Of a stretch of DNA of 64,000 bases, positions 60,832 to 64,000 are shown piece by piece. The stretch comes from Colletes latitarsis (Eukaryota; Arthropoda; Insecta; Hymenoptera; Colletidae): the NCBI RefSeq assembly GCF_051014445.1, contig NW_027488368.1:2790001-2854000 (forward strand), read 5' to 3'. Within the stretch, counting starts at the first letter, position 1, and each line of letters opens with the position of its first letter. Under the pieces are notes generated by a model, which searched no databases, was not told the origin of the DNA, and saw only the letters and a list, made by a program, of their open reading frames with translations. The position numbers and the translations under genes were made by a program.

Positions 60832-63235
60832 ATTCTCTAAAATATTGATCAAAACCAGGTTTAATCGACTGTTTCAGTCTGGTACCACCCTACTACTTGA
60901 CCCAAACCGGAAAAAACCCAGGATCCGTTTAACAAGTATGTGAAGAATGCGAAAGTATGAGTCTGCTGAGTGAAAATCCCCGGCCTAACCTAGACCTAAC
61001 ATGCGTTATCCTCAAAAATATTGATCGAAACCAGGTTTAATCGACTGTTTCAGTCTGGTACCACCCTACTACTTGACCCAAACCGGAAAAAACCCAGGAT
61101 CTGTTCAACAAGTATGTGAAAAACGCGAAAGTATGAGCCTGATGAGGGCAAATCCCAGACCTATCCCAGACCTAACTTGCGTTATCCTCAAAAATATTGA
61201 TCGCAACCTGGTTTAATCGACTGTTTCAGTGTGGTACCACATTACTATGTGATCCAAACCAGAAAATAACACAGGATGTGTTCAACGAGTATGTGAAAAA
61301 CGCGAAAGTATGAGCCTGATGAGGGCAAATCCCAGACCTATCCCAGACCTAACTTGCGTTATCCTCTAAAATATTGATCGAAACCAGGTTTAATTGACTG
61401 TTTCAGCGTGGTACCACATTACTACGTGATACAATCCAGAAACAGCCCAGGATCTAGCCATCAAGTATGAGAAATATGCGAAAGAATGAGCCTGATGAGA
61501 GCAAATCCCAGACCTAACCTAGACCTGACATGAATTATTCTCTAAAATATTTATCAAGACTAGGTTTAATTGAATGTTTCAGTGTGGTACCACATTACTA
61601 TGTGATCCAAACCAGTAAATACCCAGGATCCGTTCAACAAGTATGTGAAGAATGCGAAAGTACGAGTCTGCTGAGTGAAAATCCCCGGCCTAACCTAGAC
61701 CTAACATGCGTTATCCTCAAAAATATTGATCGAAACCAGGTTTAATCGACTGTTTCAGTGTGGTACCACACTACTACGTGACCCAAACCGGAAAAACCCA
61801 GGATCTGTTAAACAAGTATGTGAAAAACGCGAAAGTATGTGCCTGACGAGGGCAAATCCCAGACCTATCCCAGACCTAACTTGCGTTATCCTCAAAAATA
61901 TTGATTGAAACCTGGTTTAATCGACTGTTTCAGTGTGGTACCACATTACTACGTGATCCAATCCAGAAATAGCCCAGGATCTAGCCATGAAGTATGAGAA
62001 ATATGCGAAAGTATGAGCCTGACGAGGGCAAATCCTAGACCTAACGCAGACCTAACATGCGTTATCCTCTAAAATATTTATCAAGACCAGGTTTATTTGA
62101 TTGTTTCAGTGCGGTCCCTCATTACTACGTAATCCAAACCAGAGGAAACCCAGGATCCGTTCAACAAGTATGTGAAGAATACGAAAGTATGAGTCTGATG
62201 AGTGAAAATCCCAGGCCTAACCTAGACCTAACATGCGTTATCCTCAAAAATATTGATCGAAACCTGGTTTAATCGACTGTTTCAGTGTGGTACCACATTT
62301 CTATGTGATCCAAACCAGAAAATAACCCAGGATCTGTTCAACGAGTATGTGAAGTGTGCGAAAGTATGAGTCTGATGAGGGCAAATCCCAGACCTATCCC
62401 AAACCTAACATGCGTTATCCTCTAAAATATTGATCCAAACCAGGTTTAATCGACTGTTTCAGTGTGGTACCACATTACTACGTGATCCAATCCAGAAATA
62501 GCCCAGGATCTAGCCATGAAGTATGAGAAATATGCGAAAGTATGAGCCTGACGAGGGCAAATCCTAGACCTAACGCAGACCTAACATGCGTTATCCTCTA
62601 AAATATTTATCAAGACCAGGTTTATTTGATTGTTTCAGTGTGGTCCCTCATTACTACGTAATCCAGACCAGAAAAAACCCAGGATCCGTTCAACAAGTAT
62701 GTGAAGAATACGAAAGTATGAGTCTGATGAGTGAAAATCCCCGGCCTAACCTAGACCTAACATGCGTTATCCTCTAAAATATTGATCCAAACCACGTTTA
62801 ATGGACTGTTTCAGTGTGGTACCACTTTACAACGTGATCCAAAGCAGAAAAAACACTCGATCAGGTCAACATGTATGTGAGAACTGCGAAAGTATGACCC
62901 TGATGAGGGCAAATCCCAGACCTATCCCAGACCTAACTTGCGTTGTCCTCTAAGATATTGATGGAAACCAGGTTTAATTTACTGTTTCAGTGTTGTACTT
63001 CATTACTACGTGATGCAATCCAGAAAAAGCCCAGGATCTAGCCATCAAGTATGAGAAATATGCGAAAGAATGAGCCTGATGAGAGCAAATCCCAGAACTA
63101 ACCTAGACCAAACATGAATTATTCTCTAAAATATTGACCGAAACCAGGTTTAATTGACTGTTTCAGTGTGGTCCCACATTACTACGTGATCCAAACCAGA
63201 AAAAACCCAGGATCCGTTCAACAAGTATGTGAAGA

Positions 63236-64000
63236 ATGCGAAAGTATGAGTCTGATGAGGGCAAATCCCAGACCTATCCCAGACCTAACATGCGTTATCC
63301 TCAAAAATATTGATCCAAACCAGGTTTAATTGACTGTTTCAGCGTGGTACCACATTACTACGTGGTACAATCCACAAACAGCCCAGGATCTAGCCATGAA
63401 GTATGAGAAATATGCGAAAGTATGAGCCTGATGAGGGCAAATCCTAGACCTAACCCAAACCTAACATGCGTTATCCTCTAAAATATTTATCAAGACCAGG
63501 TTTAATTGAATGTTCCAGTGTGGTACCACATTACTACGTGAACCAAACCAGAAAAAACACAGGATCCGTTCAACGAGTATGTGAAGAATGCGAATGAATG
63601 AGTCTGATGAGTGATAATCCCAGGGCTAACCTAGACCATACATGCGTTATCCTCTAAAATGCGGATCCAAACCAGGTTTAATGGACTGTTTCAGTGTGGT
63701 ACCACTTTACTACGTGATCCAAACCAGAAAAAACCCAGGATCCGTTCAACAAGTATGTGATGAATGCGAAAGTATGAGTCTGATGAGTGAAAATCCCAGA
63801 CCTAGCCTAGACCTAACATGCGTTGTCCTCTAAAATATTGATAGATACCAGGTTGAATTGACTGTTCAAGTGTTGTACTTCATTACTACGTGATGCAATC
63901 CAGAAAAAGCCCAGGATATAGCCATCAAGTATGAGAAATATGCGAAAGAATGAGCCTGATGAGAGCAAATACCAGACCTAACCTAGACCTAACATGAATT
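63236..64000 (+). repeat. 18-monomer-offset duplication, copy 2 (cut by window end)
   Basis: Partner of 60067-60831, still matching at the last base of the window, so its true right edge lies outside. Confidence 0.9.

Larger units (their letters stand above)
56182..64000 (+). repeat. Satellite DNA array, about 176-bp monomer (right block, runs off the window)
   Basis: Same family and orientation as the left block. Variants such as CAGAAAATAACCC and CAACGAGTATGTGAAGTGTG, prominent here (about 57740, 59150, 59680, 62320), also occur at about 11560-11780, 14720 and 35660. Monomers immediately left of the insertions mostly lack them. No gene is seen; the array continues past 64000. Confidence 0.97.

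Noticed and set aside
3737..63833. Dozens of similar 63-97 codon open frames starting at ACATGCGTTATCC in the satellite
   Set aside because: They are by-products of the repeat. The monomer length of 176 is not a multiple of three, the frames open only in variants lacking a TGA or TAA, and their similarity is simply the similarity of the DNA repeat. No domain, codon bias or conserved start context is seen.
1..64000. CENP-B box in the satellite monomer
   Set aside because: TTCGTGATCC-like words occur in some monomers, but no match to the full CENP-B box pattern was found by eye, so no centromere protein site is claimed.

Overview
The window is eukaryotic, non-genic heterochromatin. Almost all of it (about 59.5 kb of 64 kb) is one tandem satellite whose monomer is about 176 bp, all in the same orientation, roughly 340 copies. 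Two retroelement insertions interrupt it between about 51.4 and 56.2 kb. No host protein-coding gene, rRNA, tRNA or CRISPR array is visible. The R1-clade non-LTR retrotransposon points to an arthropod, most likely an insect; nothing seen fixes the order or species. A large satellite block with few insertions fits a pericentromeric, centromeric or subtelomeric location, but the sequence alone does not say which.

Layout. (1) 1-51391: satellite array. Monomers fall into a few diagnostic subfamilies, and long segments are re-used at offsets of whole monomers (1, 2, 9, 10, 17, 19, 20, 22, 30 and about 40 units). This is a patchwork higher-order structure produced by repeated segmental duplication, not one uniform higher-order repeat. 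(2) 51392-53954: a 5'-truncated R1-clade element on the + strand. It has an uninterrupted reverse transcriptase and CCHC zinc-knuckle reading frame, a GC-rich 3' UTR made largely of hairpins, and a 32-A tail. A 13-15 bp target-site duplication of satellite sequence flanks it. (3) 53955-54295: two monomers of satellite. (4) 54296-56181: a 1,886-bp TG...CA element bounded by a 5-bp duplication ATGTG, best read as a solo LTR. (5) 56182-64000: the satellite resumes in the same phase and runs off the window.

How the parts relate. Both insertions can be removed on paper to leave an uninterrupted monomer, so they post-date the array. The intact reading frame and unbroken poly(A) tail mark the R1 insertion as young. 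The solo LTR implies LTR-LTR recombination after insertion. Many 60-100 codon open frames occur in the satellite, but they are by-products of the repeat and are not annotated as genes.
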